From Spirochaetia bacterium (lineage in GTDB: Bacteria; Spirochaetota; Spirochaetia; Treponematales; Treponemataceae): a stretch of 53,354 nt of DNA. The DNA is taken from contig CAAGIS010000021.1 in assembly GCA_900769985.1 (NCBI GenBank), forward strand, positions 1-53,354, in the 5' to 3' direction. Positions within the stretch are counted from its first letter, which is position 1; every line of letters starts with the position of its first letter. Positions 41,526 to 51,368 of this stretch are shown piece after piece. The notes below the pieces were generated by a model that saw nothing but the letters and a program-made list of their open reading frames with translations, was not told the DNA's origin and did not search any database. The translations under genes and the position numbers were made by a program.

Positions 41526-42647
41526 ATGAGTAGAGTGTATAATTTTTCTGCTGGTCCTTCTTGTTTGCCGGAAGAAGTTTTAAAAGAATGTGCGGCAGAA
41601 ATGCTTGACTATCAGGGAACAGGACAGTCTGTAATGGAAATGAGTCATCGCTCAAAGGCTTTTGAACCGATTATTGCAGATGCAGAATCAATGGTGCGCA
41701 AATTGATGAACGTTCCTGATAATTACAAAATTTTGTTTTTGCAGGGGGGCGGTTCAACTCAATTTGCAATGGTTGCACAGAATCTCGGTATAAAAACAGG
41801 AAAAGCTGCTTACATTGAAACTGGCGTCTGGGCAAAAAAAGCTGCTCAGGAAGCTGCAAAACTTGGTATAAAAGTTGATGTAATTGCTTCTTCAAAAGAT
41901 AAAAATTATTCGTATATTCCGCGAGTAGAAAAAATTGAAGGCGATTACGATTATGCTTATATCTGCTTTAACAATACGATTATGGGAACTCATTATGAGT
42001 ATATTCCGGAAACAAGTGGTTTTCCTCTTGTAGCAGACATTTCTTCATGCGTTCTGTCAGAACCGCTTGACGTAAGCAAGTTCGGGCTTCTTTTTGCCGG
42101 TGCACAGAAAAACCTTGCTCCTGCAGGCGTTACTCTCGTTATTATAAGAGATGATTTGATAACAGATTCTCCTCGTGCAGGAACTCCTACAATGCTTACT
42201 TACAAAACTCATGCAGATGGTGAGTCAATGTACAATACTCCGCCTTGCTATACAATTTATGTCCTTGCAAAAGTACTTCATTGGATTGAAGCAAACGGCG
42301 GCGCTCAGGGAATGAAAAAACGTAATGACGAAAAGGCAAAATACATTTATGATTTCCTTGATAATTCTGATTTCTATCATGCAACAGCAGAAAAAGGCAG
42401 TCGTTCTCTTATGAATGTTCCGTTCCTGACAAAATATTCTACTGGTGCGACTGATGAAGCAAGCGTTGTAAAGGAAAAAGAAATAAATGACAAATTTGTT
42501 AAGGCAGCAGAAAAAGCAGGACTTGTAAATCTTAAAGGTCATCGCCTTGTCGGTGGAATGAGGGCTTCTATTTACAATGCAATGAGTATTGACGGCGTAA
42601 AAGCCCTTGTTGAGTTTATGAAAAAATTTGCAGAAGAGAATAAATAA
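41526..42647 (+). CDS. serC: Phosphoserine aminotransferase
   Basis: 373 aa. PLP Lys in AGAQKNLAPAG; N-terminal YNFSAGPSCLPEEVL and GGSTQFAMVAQN are typical. Converts 3-phosphohydroxypyruvate to phosphoserine. AGGAG before the ATG, serA directly behind. Confidence 0.96.
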   Translation: MSRVYNFSAGPSCLPEEVLKECAAEMLDYQGTGQSVMEMSHRSKAFEPIIADAESMVRKLMNVPDNYKILFLQGGGSTQFAMVAQNLGIKTGKAAYIETGVWAKKAAQEAAKLGIKVDVIASSKDKNYSYIPRVEKIEGDYDYAYICFNNTIMGTHYEYIPETSGFPLVADISSCVLSEPLDVSKFGLLFAGAQKNLAPAGVTLVIIRDDLITDSPRAGTPTMLTYKTHADGESMYNTPPCYTIYVLAKVLHWIEANGGAQGMKKRNDEKAKYIYDFLDNSDFYHATAEKGSRSLMNVPFLTKYSTGATDEASVVKEKEINDKFVKAAEKAGLVNLKGHRLVGGMRASIYNAMSIDGVKALVEFMKKFAEENK

Positions 42648-42648
42648 T

Positions 42649-43830
42649 ATGTATAAAATTCAGACATTAAATAAAATTAGTGCTGTCGGTTTGGACAGAC
42701 TTCCTCGTGATAATTATGAAACGGCTTCGAGTATTACAGATCCTGATGCAATTCTCGTTCGTTCGCAGGATATGCACAATATGGAACTTTCTGAAACTGT
42801 AAAGGCTGTTGCACGTGCAGGGGCAGGAACTAATAATATTCCGATTCCTGAATTGACACAGAAAGGAATTGTTGTATTCAATACTCCGGGCGCAAATGCA
42901 AATGCAGTAAAAGAACTTGTAATGCTTGCGCTTTTGGTTTCAAGCAGGCCTGTCATTAAGGCAAACTCCTGGTTAAAGACATTAGCTGGAAAAGGTGATG
43001 AGATTCCTGACCTTGCAGAAAAAGGTAAGAGTCAGTTTGTGGGCCCTGAACTGAAAGGAAAGACTCTTGGTGTAATTGGACTTGGTGCTATCGGTGCAAT
43101 GGTTGCAAATCTTGCGATTAAGTTTGGAATGGAAGTAATTGGTTATGATCCGTTTCTGTCTATTAATGCAGCATGGAGCCTTGACCATAATGTAAAACAC
43201 GCAGAAACTCTTGATACAGTTTATGCAAAGGCAGATTACATTACGCTTCATGTTCCGCAGACAAATGACACAAAGGGAATGATAAATTCAACTTCAATCA
43301 AAACGATGAAAGACGGTGTAAGGATTATAAATATTGCACGCGGCGGTCTTGTAAACAACGCAGACATGATTGCAGCTCTTGATAGCGGAAAGGTTTCTGC
43401 CTTGGTAACTGACTTTGCGGCTGAAGAATTTTTAAATCATGAAAAAGTAATCTGTCTTCCGCATTTAGGAGCTTCAACTCCGGAAGCTGAAGAAAACTGC
43501 GCAGTAATGGCATGTAACCAGCTTCGTGACTTTTTAGAAAACGGAAATATAGTAAATTCCGTAAACTTTCCTAAGACAGTTGTTGAAAATACGATTCCGT
43601 CTGGCGGAACACGCCTTTGCATTGCGCATAAAAATGTTCCTGATGTAATTTCAAAATTTACTACTATCTTAGGCGATGCAAAACTGAATATTGCAGGAAT
43701 GATTAATCAGGCAAAAGGTGAACTTGCCTATAATATCATTGATGTTGACGGTGCTGTTCCTGAAAACACATTAAGGGAACTGGCTGGAATCGAGCAAGTT
43801 ATCAAAGTCCGCCCGATTTTTGCAAAATAA
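42649..43830 (+). CDS. serA: D-3-phosphoglycerate dehydrogenase
   Basis: 393 aa from the ATG at 42649, two bases after the serC stop codon; an in-frame TTG at 42628 lies inside serC. Rossmann GLGAIGAMVANLAIKFGMEV, catalytic Arg in NIARGGLVN and His in CLPHLGAST, C-terminal ACT domain (about 320-393) for serine feedback. First step of serine synthesis; forms an operon with serC. Confidence 0.93.
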   Translation: MYKIQTLNKISAVGLDRLPRDNYETASSITDPDAILVRSQDMHNMELSETVKAVARAGAGTNNIPIPELTQKGIVVFNTPGANANAVKELVMLALLVSSRPVIKANSWLKTLAGKGDEIPDLAEKGKSQFVGPELKGKTLGVIGLGAIGAMVANLAIKFGMEVIGYDPFLSINAAWSLDHNVKHAETLDTVYAKADYITLHVPQTNDTKGMINSTSIKTMKDGVRIINIARGGLVNNADMIAALDSGKVSALVTDFAAEEFLNHEKVICLPHLGASTPEAEENCAVMACNQLRDFLENGNIVNSVNFPKTVVENTIPSGGTRLCIAHKNVPDVISKFTTILGDAKLNIAGMINQAKGELAYNIIDVDGAVPENTLRELAGIEQVIKVRPIFAK

Positions 43831-43869
43831 AAAAGTGTTTGTAAAGAACAGTCCCGATTTACAAGCACA

Positions 43870-44022
43870 CAGAGAATTGCTCTTCTGCAATTCTCGTAGC
43901 GCGAGATACATTGATGCTTGTAAAGAACAGAAATTTACGAGCGCCCGACATAGAGTTTGCATTATGCAAACTCGTAGCGCGAGATACATTGATGCTTGTA
44001 AGGAATAGAAATTTACGAGCGC
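43870..44022. repeat. Tandem hairpin repeat block 2, abutting a riboswitch
   Basis: Two units of the family seen at 23646. Variable hairpins GAGAATTGC/GCAATTCTC (43872-43880/43887-43895) and GAGTTTGC/GCAAACTC (43953-43960/43966-43973), each followed by GTAGCGCGAG, then ATACATTGATGCTTGTAA and GAAATTTACGAGCGC. Period 81 bp. The last arm touches the aptamer of the TPP riboswitch. Confidence 0.8.
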
Positions 44023-44157
44023 AGGGGAGCTGGTAATCCCGGCTGAGAGGAAGTTAGAACTTCGACCCTTAAACCTGATTCGGATAATGCCGACGTAGGA
44101 AAATTAATTACTCAAAAAAAGAGTTATCTGAATTTTCCGGATAACTCTTTTTTTTGT
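44023..44157 (+). promoter_or_regulatory. TPP riboswitch (THI box) with terminator
   Basis: Aptamer about 44023-44104: GGGGAGCT, GGCTGAGAGG and ACCTGATTCGGATAATGCCGACGTAGG match the conserved elements. Expression platform: stem AAAGAGTTATC/GATAACTCTTT (44119-44129/44141-44151) with a T-run, a transcription terminator in the thiamine-rich state. It controls cytX directly downstream. Confidence 0.95.
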
Positions 44158-44177
44158 TTTAGAGGAGGTTTTTTAAT

Positions 44178-45374
44178 ATGAACGAAAATGAAAAAAAAGG
44201 AACTTCGGTTTTTCAAAACGGACTTGTATGGTTCGGAGCGGGAGTTTCGATTGCGGAAATCCTTACGGGAACATATTTTGCTCCACTTGGATTTTGGAGA
44301 GGTCTTCTTGCAATTATTACAGGTCATGTAATAGGCGGTGCGTTGTTCCTTCTTGCAGGACTGATTGGAGCTGAAACAAAAAGAAGTTCAATGGGGACAG
44401 TTCAGCTTAGTTTTGGAAAAAAAGGTGCTTTGTTTTTTGCACTGCTGAATGTGATTCAGCTTGTGGGCTGGACTTCGATTATGATTTACGATGGCGCTCT
44501 TGCAGTGAACGGAATTTTTAATTTTGGGAACTGGGTATGGTGCGTTGTAATTGGTGTTTTAATATTCGCATGGATTTTTTTTGGTATTAAAGATTTAGGT
44601 TTTATAAATAAAATTGCAATGGGGCTTTTGTTCATTCTTACTGTAGTTTTATGTTTTATAATTTTTAAAAATAAAGGTGCAGTAAATGTTGCTGCAGGGG
44701 AAGGTATTTCTTTTGGAGCTGCAGTTGAACTTGCAGTTGCGATGCCTTTGTCATGGCTTCCATTAATTTCTGATTATACAAGGGAAGCTGAAAAACCTGT
44801 AGGGGCAACAGTCTGTTCAACTTTGACATATGGATTTGTAAGTATATGGATGTATGTAATCGGAATGTCTGCAAGCATTTTTACAGGCAGCGGCAATATC
44901 GTTGAAATTATGGTAAAAGCAGGTCTTGGAATTGCGGCTCTTGTAATTCTCATCCTTTCTACAGTTACTACAACTTTTCTAGATGCGTTAAGTGCAGGAA
45001 TTTCAAGTGAAATAATTTCGCATAAGCTGAACTCAAAAGTCGTTGCGCTGATTACTGCAGTAATAGGAACTGTCCTTGCGATAATTTTTCCGATGGATAA
45101 CATTACGGATTTTCTTTATTTTATCGGAAGTGTTTTTGCTCCTATGATTGCCATTCAGGTTGCTGATTTCTTTGTTTTGAGATTTGAATGTAAAGAATCA
45201 AAAATTGACATTATGGCATTTGTTGTCTGGGCTGTCGGATTTGTTCTGTATCGTCTGCTGATGAAAATTGATATCCCTGTCGGCAATACGCTTCCTGATA
45301 TGATTATCGTTGTACTGCTTACTGTTGTAGTAAGAAAAATAACAGGCGCACAAAAATCAAAGAAAAACAGTTGA
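44178..45374 (+). CDS. cytX: CytX-type hydroxymethylpyrimidine transporter (NCS1)
   Basis: 398 aa with about 12 membrane helices; N-terminal WFGAGVSIAEILTGTYFAPLGF and SWLPLISDYTREA are NCS1 signatures. Under TPP control it imports the pyrimidine precursor of thiamine. GGAGG before the ATG. Tail to tail with rsgA, gap of five bases. Confidence 0.9.
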   Translation: MNENEKKGTSVFQNGLVWFGAGVSIAEILTGTYFAPLGFWRGLLAIITGHVIGGALFLLAGLIGAETKRSSMGTVQLSFGKKGALFFALLNVIQLVGWTSIMIYDGALAVNGIFNFGNWVWCVVIGVLIFAWIFFGIKDLGFINKIAMGLLFILTVVLCFIIFKNKGAVNVAAGEGISFGAAVELAVAMPLSWLPLISDYTREAEKPVGATVCSTLTYGFVSIWMYVIGMSASIFTGSGNIVEIMVKAGLGIAALVILILSTVTTTFLDALSAGISSEIISHKLNSKVVALITAVIGTVLAIIFPMDNITDFLYFIGSVFAPMIAIQVADFFVLRFECKESKIDIMAFVVWAVGFVLYRLLMKIDIPVGNTLPDMIIVVLLTVVVRKITGAQKSKKNS

Positions 45375-45379
45375 ATGTC

Positions 45380-46342
45380 CTATTCGTCAAAACTGCCTGT
45401 TTTTATTTCATTTGTAATTCTTTTCCAGCTTTCGTATCGGTCTTCTGTGATTACGCCTGCGTAAACTGCTTCAAGAATTTTGCAACCCGGTTCGTGCGTG
45501 TGCGAACAGCTTGCTCCGAATTTGCATTTTCCGATTAAGTCTTTCATTTCGCGAAAATAAAGACCGACATCGTGATAGTCTAGTTCGTGAAGTATAAACC
45601 GGCGGATTCCCGGAGTATCGATTATGGAAGCTGTAATGCCTTTTGTTCCGCCTGTAAATTCTTCGCTTAAGTGCAGGTGCATTAAAGTTCCTTTTGTCGT
45701 TGTATGCTGCCCTTTGCCGTATTTTTTAGAAAGGCTTCCTGTTTTTAAAATACAGGAATTATCAAGGATATTGACGATGCTTGATTTTCCGACACCTGAC
45801 TGTCCGACTAAGGCGCTTGTTTTGTCTTTTAATAATTCTGCAAGTTCACTAAGCCCTTCGCCTGTCTTTGCAGAAACTCTCATCACGTGATATCCGAGAT
45901 TTTCCCATGTCGTGAGCCGTTCCTGAAAATCAATATCCTGCGCCTGAGGCAAATCGCATTTATTGCATAAAATCACAGGTGCAATTCCTGCAAGTTCAGC
46001 CTGTATGAGTTCCCTGTCAATAAAACGCGGTCTGAACGGCGGCTGGTCAGGAGTAGTAACTAAAATCAGGTAGTCAAGGTTGCTTGCAAGAAGCTGCGGC
46101 GCATTTCCTTTTATGTTCCATCGTGCAAATGTGTTTTTTCTCGTAAGAAGTTTTATGACTTGACCTTTTTCGTTGTTAATCGGGTCAACTTCAATTTGAA
46201 CGTAGTCGCCCGGAGCAAGAGGGTTGTAGTATTCTTTGTCAGTTTTAATGACTTTTCCTTTTATCGTGCATTGTCTTGTTACGTTGTCATCACATTCGCA
46301 GGTGAATAAATTATTTGTTCCGCATAGTACGAGCGCATTCAT
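45380..46342 (-). CDS. rsgA: Ribosome small subunit GTPase RsgA
   Basis: 320 aa from the ATG at 46342 (MNALVLCGTNN); the longer frame begins with TTG. OB-fold, permuted GTPase with NKCDL then GQSGVGKSSIV and DTPG, zinc finger CKFGASCSHTHEPGC. Acts in late 30S maturation. No ribosome site; a weak -10-like box ends six bases upstream. Confidence 0.95.
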   Translation of the reverse strand: MNALVLCGTNNLFTCECDDNVTRQCTIKGKVIKTDKEYYNPLAPGDYVQIEVDPINNEKGQVIKLLTRKNTFARWNIKGNAPQLLASNLDYLILVTTPDQPPFRPRFIDRELIQAELAGIAPVILCNKCDLPQAQDIDFQERLTTWENLGYHVMRVSAKTGEGLSELAELLKDKTSALVGQSGVGKSSIVNILDNSCILKTGSLSKKYGKGQHTTTKGTLMHLHLSEEFTGGTKGITASIIDTPGIRRFILHELDYHDVGLYFREMKDLIGKCKFGASCSHTHEPGCKILEAVYAGVITEDRYESWKRITNEIKTGSFDE

Positions 46343-46386
46343 ATTTATACTATTGTAAATCAAAAATTAAACACGGTAAAGATTAA

Positions 46387-46415
46387 TTGAAAAAAACTTT
46401 AATATAATTTATAAT
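46387..46415 (+). promoter_or_regulatory. parE promoter (leaderless)
   Basis: TTGAAA (46387-46392), 17 bp, TATAAT (46410-46415); ATG six bases later. Confidence 0.75.
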
Positions 46416-46421
46416 TTTAGT

Positions 46422-48563
46422 ATGGGTGGAAAAATTTCTAAAAGTGCTGCAGAAAATGCAGGTTCAGCAAAAACAAAAAAGAAGGCAGAACCAAAGAAAA
46501 AGCAAAGTGCAAAAGTATCTGCCGTAAAGCCTGCTGCCGGAAAAACGGCTGCAAAAAAGCCGGCTGCCGGAATTGACGAAAATGGAACTTTTCGTGCTTG
46601 GGATAATGCAAAGACTGTTGCAAAAAATTCAAAGAGCAAAACAGAACAGAAAGCAGACTTTGTTCCGGGTACAACTCAGGCGGAGGTCGCAAAAAAACTT
46701 GCTGCCGCAAAAGCAATTGATCCGGGCGCTAAAGTTCCTAAGAAAAAAGTTGCAGAATATACAGATGAACAGATTAAACATCTTGATGCCCTCGAACACA
46801 TTAGGCTTCGTTCGGGAATGTATATTGGACGTCTCGGCGATGGAAGCAATCAGAACGATGGAATTTATGTCCTGTTAAAAGAAGTCATTGACAATGCGAT
46901 TGACGAATACATTATGGGCTTCGGAAAAAAAATTGACGTTTCAATAAAAGATAATCATGTAAAAGTGCGCGACTATGGTCGAGGGATTCCGCTTGGAAAA
47001 GTTGTCGAATGTGTATCAGAAATCAATACCGGTGCAAAATATAATGATGATGTTTTCCAGTTTAGTGTCGGAATGAATGGTGTCGGCACTAAAGCAGTAA
47101 ATGCGCTTTCGTCTTTTTTCCGCGTAATTTCGATTCGTGAGGGAGAGTGCTGCGAGGCCGTTTTTGAAAAAGGAAAATTAAAAAGCCAGCGTTCCGGCAA
47201 GTTAAAAGAAAAACAGCCGAATGGTACTTTTTTTGAGTTTGTTCCTGACGAAGAAATTTTTGGCAAGTATTCGTTCAATATGGAATTTGTTGAAAAGCGA
47301 ATCTGGAATTATGCTTATTTAAATTCAGGTCTGGTACTCAAATTTAACGGCAAGGAATTTGTCAGCGAAAACGGACTTTTGGATTTGCTTCAGAATGAAA
47401 TTGAAGAAGAAAGCCTTTATCCTGTTGGAAGCTACCGTGGCGAGCATTTACAGTTTGCGTTTACTCATACAAATGCTTACGGTGAAAATTATTTTTCTTT
47501 TGTAAACGGTCAGTATACTTCTGATGGCGGTACGCACCTTAATGCATTCAAAGAAGGATTTTTAAAAGGCATAAATGATTTTTTTCATTCAAACTATAAA
47601 TCAGAAGATGTCCGCGACGGAATTACGGCGGCGATTCTTGCAAAAGTAAAAGACCCTGTTTTTGAAAGTCAGACTAAAAACAAACTCGGCAATACTGATA
47701 TAAGACAATGGATTGTAAATGAAACTCAGTCTGGTCTTGATGACTGGCTTCATAAAAATCCGAAAGCTGCCGAGCGTTTAAAAGAAAAAATCGAACACAA
47801 CGAAAAAATGCGTGTCGAACTTGCAAGCGTAAAAAAACTTGTGCGTGAAGCTGCAAAGAAAAACAGCATACGCATTGAAAAACTTGACGACTGCCGTTTT
47901 CATCTTGGCGATGGAGTTAAGGGTGAAAACTCAATGATTTTTATAACAGAAGGTCTTTCTGCCAGCGGTGTAATGACACATTCTCGCGATGCAAATTATC
48001 AGGCAATTTTCAGTTTGCGCGGAAAGCCAGAAAATATGTATGGCAAAAAGCAGAGTGATATTTATAAAAATGACGAACTTCATCAGCTTATGATGGCGCT
48101 TGGAATTGAAAATTCTGTAGAAGATTTGCGTTATTCAAAAATCATAATTGCAACAGATGCTGATAACGACGGCTTTCATATCAGAAATCTCGTTCTTACT
48201 TTCTTTCTTGGTTATTTTGAAGAACTTATTACAAAAGGCCGTGTCTTTATTCTTGAAACTCCGCTTTTCAGAGTTCGCACAAAAAAAGAAAACATTTACT
48301 GCTATTCTGAATCAGAGCGTGACGAGGCACAGAAAAAACTCGGCAAGAGTTCTGAGACTTCAAGATTTAAAGGTCTTGGAGAAATCAACCCGAGTGAGTT
48401 CAAGCAGTTTATTGCGCCGGAAACAATTCATCTGACACCAGTTGAAATAAGTCAACTTAAAATCATTCCGCAGCTTCTGGCTTTTTACATGGGAAAAAAT
48501 ACTCCTGAGCGAAGGGCGTTCATTGAAAAGAATTTATTAAGCAATGCAGAAATTGATGTATAG
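46422..48563 (+). CDS. parE: DNA topoisomerase IV subunit B (GyrB/ParE family)
   Basis: 713 aa. Residues 1-50 form a Lys/Ala-rich, histone H1-like tail (KKKAEPKKKQSAKVSAVKP), linker to about 115, then the GHKL ATPase (LRSGMYIGRLGDG, VIDNAIDEYIMG, DYGRGIP, GMNGVGTKAVNAL) and TOPRIM: FITEGLSASG and ATDADNDGFHI keep the catalytic Glu and two Asp. EGLSA instead of EGDSA is unusual. The layout fits ParE rather than GyrB of this kind of genome. First gene of the parE-parC operon. Confidence 0.88.
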   Translation: MGGKISKSAAENAGSAKTKKKAEPKKKQSAKVSAVKPAAGKTAAKKPAAGIDENGTFRAWDNAKTVAKNSKSKTEQKADFVPGTTQAEVAKKLAAAKAIDPGAKVPKKKVAEYTDEQIKHLDALEHIRLRSGMYIGRLGDGSNQNDGIYVLLKEVIDNAIDEYIMGFGKKIDVSIKDNHVKVRDYGRGIPLGKVVECVSEINTGAKYNDDVFQFSVGMNGVGTKAVNALSSFFRVISIREGECCEAVFEKGKLKSQRSGKLKEKQPNGTFFEFVPDEEIFGKYSFNMEFVEKRIWNYAYLNSGLVLKFNGKEFVSENGLLDLLQNEIEEESLYPVGSYRGEHLQFAFTHTNAYGENYFSFVNGQYTSDGGTHLNAFKEGFLKGINDFFHSNYKSEDVRDGITAAILAKVKDPVFESQTKNKLGNTDIRQWIVNETQSGLDDWLHKNPKAAERLKEKIEHNEKMRVELASVKKLVREAAKKNSIRIEKLDDCRFHLGDGVKGENSMIFITEGLSASGVMTHSRDANYQAIFSLRGKPENMYGKKQSDIYKNDELHQLMMALGIENSVEDLRYSKIIIATDADNDGFHIRNLVLTFFLGYFEELITKGRVFILETPLFRVRTKKENIYCYSESERDEAQKKLGKSSETSRFKGLGEINPSEFKQFIAPETIHLTPVEISQLKIIPQLLAFYMGKNTPERRAFIEKNLLSNAEIDV

Positions 48564-48571
48564 GGAAAAAT

Positions 48572-50512
48572 ATGGCTTTTGTAAAAAATTTATTTGATAA
48601 AAATTTTATAGAATATGCAAGTTACGTAATCCGCGACCGTGCGATTCCTGATTTGGAAGACGGTCTTAAACCTGTTCAGCGAAGAATTTTACATACGCTT
48701 TTTGAAGTTGATGACGGCTACTTCCAGAAAGTTTCTTTTGTTGTCGGACGTACGATGAAATATCATCCGCACGGTGATGCTTCAATTTACGGTGCGCTTG
48801 TAAACCTTGCAAATAAAGAAATTTTTATTGAGCGACAGGGAAACTTTGGAAATAAGTTTACAGGTGATGGTGCTTCGGCAGGACGTTACATTGAATGTCG
48901 CATTCATCCTATGGCAAAGGAATTTCTTGTAACGAATAAAGCGATTACTCATTACATTCCTAATTACGACGGCAGGGGAGAAGAGCCGGAGGTTTATCGT
49001 GCAAAAATTCCTCTTGCGCTTATTATGGGAGCAGAAGGAATCGCAGTCGGAATGAGTACGAAAATTTTACCGTATAATTTAAAAGAAGTTCTAGATGCCG
49101 AAATAAAATGTTTAAAAGGCGAACGCTTTGAAATTTTTCCTGACGTTTCGACAGGCGGATTAATTGATGTAAGCAATTATAACGATGGAAACGGAAAAAT
49201 AATTACGAGGGCAAAACTTGATACAAGCGATGAAAAGAAAATCGTAATTACCGAACTGCCTGTAGACACAAACGCAAAGTCTCTTCTCGATTCAATTGAT
49301 TCTGCATATAAAGCTGGAAAAATAAAAATCAGTGCAGTCGACAATTTTACGACAGACCATTGCTGTATAGAAATAAAACTTCCGCGTGGTGTTTATGCAA
49401 AAGATGTCGTACCGTCGCTTTATGCTTACACAGATTGCGAAAAAACAATTGCGTGCCAGATGCTTGTAATCAAAGACAATATGCCTGTTAATATGACTGC
49501 AACAGAAATTATCAAGTATTACGCAAAAAAATTAGTTGCAATCATAAAGGAAGAACTTGAATTTGAACGGGCAAAATTAATTGACGAGCTTCACGTAAGG
49601 ACACTCGAGCGCATTTTTGTTGAAGAAAGAATTTATAAGAAAATCGAAGAGCAGAAAACTGCAGAAGATGTTGCAAAGGCAGTGTGCAAAGGTTTTGTTC
49701 CGTTTAAGAATGAACTTGTACGCGAACTTACAGACGATGATATTGAACATTTGCTGCAGATTCCTATAAGGCGCATTTCGCTTTTTGACATTAACAAAAA
49801 TAAAGATCAGGTTGCAGCAATTAATGCCAGACTAAAAGAAATTGCAAAGCGTCTTAAAAACTTGACTGCATGTGCCGTAGAATACCTTAACGGAATGGTT
49901 GAAAAATTTTCCAAGTACGGAAACTTTGAACGCCAGACGACAGTTACGACTTTCAGTGCTGTTGAAGTTAAAAAAATCGTAAAGCGCGACATCCCTTTAC
50001 GGTATGACGACAAAGGCTATCTTGGAACAAATGTTTCTGGCGGAACTGAAATTATAAAAGTTACGCCTTTTGACAGAATCTTCTTTGTACGCAAAAGCGG
50101 AATTTATACAATATGCGATGTTCCTCAAAAACTGTTCGTTGACAGCGGAATGTGGTATTGTAATTACGCAGATAAAGAAATCATAAACAATGTTCTGTTT
50201 ACGATAATCTATCGTGATCCAAAAACAAAATACTGTTTTATAAAACGATGTCGTGTTCAAAGCTGGATTATGAACCGCGATTATATGTTTGCCCCAGATG
50301 GAATGGAAGTCCTCCATATAGATACACGCGAAAAATTTAAGTTCACTTTAAAGTATATAAAGAAGCCTCGCATTACAAAACTCGAAGAAGAATTTGATGC
50401 AGGCGATTATCTTGAAAAAGGTTTGAAAGCTTTGGGTGTAAGGATAGCAAATAAAGAAGTTGATTCCGTTTTTGTAAAAGATGCAAAAACAGAATTTGCG
50501 ATTGAAAATTAA
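48572..50512 (+). CDS. parC: DNA topoisomerase IV subunit A
   Basis: 646 aa. Catalytic Tyr in AGRYIECRIH, N-terminal ASYVIRDRAIPDLEDGLKPVQRRIL, HPHGDASIYGAL. The C-terminal domain is short, without a full beta-pinwheel (E. coli ParC about 750 aa, GyrA about 870). Cuts and rejoins DNA for chromosome separation. GGGA before the ATG, eight bases after parE. Confidence 0.9.
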   Translation: MAFVKNLFDKNFIEYASYVIRDRAIPDLEDGLKPVQRRILHTLFEVDDGYFQKVSFVVGRTMKYHPHGDASIYGALVNLANKEIFIERQGNFGNKFTGDGASAGRYIECRIHPMAKEFLVTNKAITHYIPNYDGRGEEPEVYRAKIPLALIMGAEGIAVGMSTKILPYNLKEVLDAEIKCLKGERFEIFPDVSTGGLIDVSNYNDGNGKIITRAKLDTSDEKKIVITELPVDTNAKSLLDSIDSAYKAGKIKISAVDNFTTDHCCIEIKLPRGVYAKDVVPSLYAYTDCEKTIACQMLVIKDNMPVNMTATEIIKYYAKKLVAIIKEELEFERAKLIDELHVRTLERIFVEERIYKKIEEQKTAEDVAKAVCKGFVPFKNELVRELTDDDIEHLLQIPIRRISLFDINKNKDQVAAINARLKEIAKRLKNLTACAVEYLNGMVEKFSKYGNFERQTTVTTFSAVEVKKIVKRDIPLRYDDKGYLGTNVSGGTEIIKVTPFDRIFFVRKSGIYTICDVPQKLFVDSGMWYCNYADKEIINNVLFTIIYRDPKTKYCFIKRCRVQSWIMNRDYMFAPDGMEVLHIDTREKFKFTLKYIKKPRITKLEEEFDAGDYLEKGLKALGVRIANKEVDSVFVKDAKTEFAIEN

Positions 50513-50523
50513 ACAGGTGCATA

Positions 50524-51360
50524 ATGAAAACAATAAAAGAAATGACAGGAGAATTGAATTTAAAATATTCAGAATTGGCGAGCAAAATCATACTGTCTGC
50601 AGGTCTGTTCCTGCTGCTTGTCTTTTCAAGTTATTTGATGCTGATGACAGTGTCTTTTGCAGTTGCCCAGATTTTCTCGGGTGCGTTTGCTGTAATGATG
50701 TCTTTTCTTTTAATGCTTTTTGTTTATTCACTTGTATTTGTTTTTCATTACGGATTCATTATTTTGCTGCTGCGTCTTGAACGGAAAATGAGCGCATCGC
50801 TTGGATATTTATTTTTGGGATTTAAGCATAAGCGTATTTCTACGCTGGTTTGTCTTTTTACAGTTTTTCTGGTTGTTTGCATTGCAGTTTCTTCTATTCC
50901 ACTTTTTTTGAGTATTGATTTTTCAACGCAGGAATCAATGATGCAGATTTTTAAAGACATGCTGAAATTGACTCTTGTTTTAAAATTAGTTGCAGCAATT
51001 TTTTTCTTGTGTTTTTTGATTTTCTTTTTTCCGTGTGTGTTTGTCTGGTCTGTTGTTTATGACAACTCTGACATTACGGGAATGAAAGCCGTTTCAAAAA
51101 GCGCGCGCATGCTGAAAGGTCATTTTTTTAATTTTCTGCTTTTTGAATTGAACGTAAACAAGACTTCCATTTTTGTCCTGCTTGGAATTGAACTTATAAA
51201 AGACTTTTTTTCTTTTGTTGTTAAAAAGGATTTAGGAATGTTTTTTAATTACATTTTAAGTTTTGTAAATTTTATCTGTGTAATTCTGTTGTTCACCAAA
51301 GGCAGTTTTGCAATTCCTTTTTATTATAATAAGCTGTGTGGTCAGAATAATCAGCAGTAA
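50524..51360 (+). CDS. Hypothetical multipass membrane protein
   Basis: 278 aa, about six membrane helices (clusters at 25-75, 105-130, 150-180, 215-265) with short basic loops; some likeness to DUF975-type proteins but not enough to name it. Eleven bases after parC, nine before the next gene, so in operon with both. Confidence 0.7.
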   Translation: MKTIKEMTGELNLKYSELASKIILSAGLFLLLVFSSYLMLMTVSFAVAQIFSGAFAVMMSFLLMLFVYSLVFVFHYGFIILLLRLERKMSASLGYLFLGFKHKRISTLVCLFTVFLVVCIAVSSIPLFLSIDFSTQESMMQIFKDMLKLTLVLKLVAAIFFLCFLIFFFPCVFVWSVVYDNSDITGMKAVSKSARMLKGHFFNFLLFELNVNKTSIFVLLGIELIKDFFSFVVKKDLGMFFNYILSFVNFICVILLFTKGSFAIPFYYNKLCGQNNQQ

Positions 51361-51368
51361 TATTTTTT

